A DNA stretch of 6,293 nucleotides, taken from the NCBI GenBank assembly GCA_031255615.1, contig JAIRSD010000094.1, forward strand, positions 1 to 6,293. The letters are read 5' to 3'. The stretch is from Treponema sp. GTDB lineage: Bacteria; Spirochaetota; Spirochaetia; Treponematales; Breznakiellaceae. Positions within the stretch are counted from its first letter, which is position 1. Each line of letters begins with the position of its first letter. Shown piece by piece: positions 5,643 to 6,293 of this stretch. The notes under the pieces are model-generated. The model searched no databases. It was not told the DNA's origin and saw nothing but the letters and a program-made list of their open reading frames with translations. The position numbers and the translations under genes are program-made.

Positions 5643-5782
5643 GAGCCTGTCCCAAAACTAATTGACTGTGCGCTACGCGCACGGTTTTGGGACAGGTTCT
5701 TGCGGTTTTTCAGGCTTTCAGCCTTGCAAAACCGCGAATTTTAAGGCTGCCTTCCAAAAAACTGAAGTTTTGGGGAAGCCCC
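5643..5782. mobile_element. MITE-like 140-bp element with terminal inverted repeats and TACC flanks
   Basis: The left end GAGCCTGTCCCAAAACT (5643-5659) and the inverted right end GGGGCTTCCCCAAAACT (5782-5766) match at 13 of 17 positions. TACC occurs immediately outside both ends (5639-5642 and 5783-5786), as expected for a 4-bp target duplication. Inside are a hairpin of GAGCCTGTCCCAAAAC (5643-5658) with GTTTTGGGACAGGTTC (5684-5699), a nested GTGCGC-TAC-GCGCAC stem (5668-5682), a GCGGTTTT...AAAACCGC stem (5702-5735) enclosing AGGCT-TTC-AGCCT, and a third stem at 5751-5778. There is no coding capacity. The ends resemble insertion-sequence termini of IS5-like families from memory, so it may have been moved by such a transposase. 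The 16-bp inverted repeat at 5643-5699 could instead be the whole unit. Confidence 0.5.
5702..5735. repeat. Compound hairpin with two nested stems
   Basis: GCGGTTTT (5702-5709) pairs with AAAACCGC (5728-5735). Inside it AGGCT (5712-5716) pairs with AGCCT (5720-5724) around a TTC loop, leaving small internal bulges. It could act as a transcription terminator for sequence to its left, but there is no gene there on the plus strand. Confidence 0.6.
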
Positions 5783-5990
5783 TACCTTTTTAAATATACC
5801 GTAAGGCGGAATCTTACACCACCGGGGGGCATGGGCATATAAACGGGGGAAAGCGGTATACCTTGGCATGGTTTTACGGGGAGGGAGGGAAGAAGGACAA
5901 TCACCGGCAATGACGCCGCTGGCGACTTAGGGCCTATGTCTAATATAGAAAGCCGAATACCTCCGATAAATGGACAGGGGGGGGAAAGCA
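5783..5990. other. Gene-free stretch between MITE-like element and transposase fragments
   Basis: I see no supportable gene, RNA or repeat in these roughly 200 bp. The minus-strand frame reaching across it (6051-5782) has no recognisable motif and overlaps the transposase fragments antisense. The stretch ends with a G8 run (5977-5984) just before the GTG at 5991. It is probably degraded mobile-element or intergenic DNA. Confidence 0.45.
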
Positions 5991-6032
5991 GTGAAACAGC
6001 GTCATTCATGGGAAATAACCGATGAGTTTTGG
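5991..6032 (+). pseudogene. N-terminal remnant of an IS5-like transposase
   Basis: From GTG at 5991 the frame reads VKQRHSWEITDEFW. The WEITDEFW pattern resembles the opening of IS5-superfamily transposases, where a T/S-D-E-x-W box normally leads to a PLLP-type motif. Here the similarity stops after 14 codons, and the frame continues as unrelated sequence to a TGA near 6096. A G-rich run (5977-5984) could have served as the ribosome site. The recognition rests on a short motif and is tentative. Confidence 0.35.
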
Positions 6033-6293
6033 CCCAGGGCTGGGAAGACATTGAACGGTACGGGAAAGCGAAACGGGCCTGGCTGGGGAAGTTTCTGAGT
6101 CTGGAACACGGGATACCCCGTCATGACGTATACCGGCGGGTGATGGGCCGGATAAAGCCGAAAGAAATAGAACAATGTTTTATGAACTGGGTGCGGGCGG
6201 TGAAGAAGGACTATGAGCGTGAAATTATCGCGACAGACGGGAAGACGGTGCGGGGGCATTTCAAGGGAGGGGGGAAAGCCCTGCATATCGTGA
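6026..6293 (+). pseudogene. ISAs1-family transposase, 5'-truncated and cut by the window edge
   Basis: In the frame starting after the TGA at 6023-6025 the translation reads AQGWEDIERYGKAKRAWLG, then FLSLEHGIPRHDVYRRVMG, IEQCFMNWVRAV and EIIATDGKTVRGHFKGG. This order (WxDIExYG, GIPxHDxxxR, FxxWV, DGKxxRG) is characteristic of the N-terminal associated domain and the first catalytic Asp (codon 6236-6238) of ISAs1-family DDE transposases. The 40-50 residues that normally precede GWEDIE are absent, and an in-frame stop lies nine codons before the ERYG stretch. There is no convincing start codon, so this copy looks inactive at its 5' end. Whether the C-terminal catalytic residues survive cannot be seen. 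Confidence 0.85.

Noticed and set aside
5782..6051. Minus-strand open frame of 89 codons
   Set aside because: It has no motif or convincing ribosome site and overlaps transposase fragments antisense.
1..6293. tRNA, rRNA or replication origin
   Set aside because: No cloverleaf with a T-arm consensus, no rRNA signature and no DnaA-box cluster were seen on either strand by eye.

Overview
The window is G+C-rich bacterial DNA. It most resembles a spirochaete, probably Treponema or a close relative. This rests on the large HAMP/PP2C phosphatase and the short partial gene at the left edge, both of which look treponemal from memory; no database was searched. Almost all gene content is on the minus strand.

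Layout, left to right: (1) the first 30 codons of a minus-strand gene that runs off the left edge, with a possible promoter; (2) two tandem copies (A, B) of a roughly 150-190 bp non-coding repeat at 191-537; (3) argC, a type-2 N-acetyl-gamma-glutamyl-phosphate reductase (549-1535, minus); (4) a 272 bp spacer (1536-1807) holding three perfect hairpins, each with a 3-nt loop; (5) a 1062-residue membrane-bound SpoIIE/RsbU-type PP2C serine/threonine phosphatase (1808-4996, minus); (6) a small putative exported protein (4993-5418, minus) whose stop codon overlaps the phosphatase start as ATGA; (7) a third, inverted copy (C) of the repeat at 5423-5628, whose end carries a TATAAT box facing the two-gene operon; (8) a roughly 140 bp MITE-like element (5643-5782) with imperfect terminal inverted repeats and a possible 4-bp target duplication; (9) a decayed insertion-sequence region in which a 14-codon IS5-like transposase start abuts a 5'-truncated ISAs1-family transposase that runs off the right edge.

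The transcription order is small exported protein, then phosphatase, then possibly argC through the hairpin spacer. The first two are probably translationally coupled. The phosphatase appears to have two extracytoplasmic regions (an exported N-terminal region and a Cache-like loop) feeding a HAMP linker and a cytoplasmic phosphatase, so it is likely the output of a sensory or partner-switching pathway. ArgC is an arginine biosynthesis enzyme with no other arg gene in view. Inverted repeat copies bracket this whole block, and the right flank is a mobile-element graveyard, so the locus may have been moved or rearranged.
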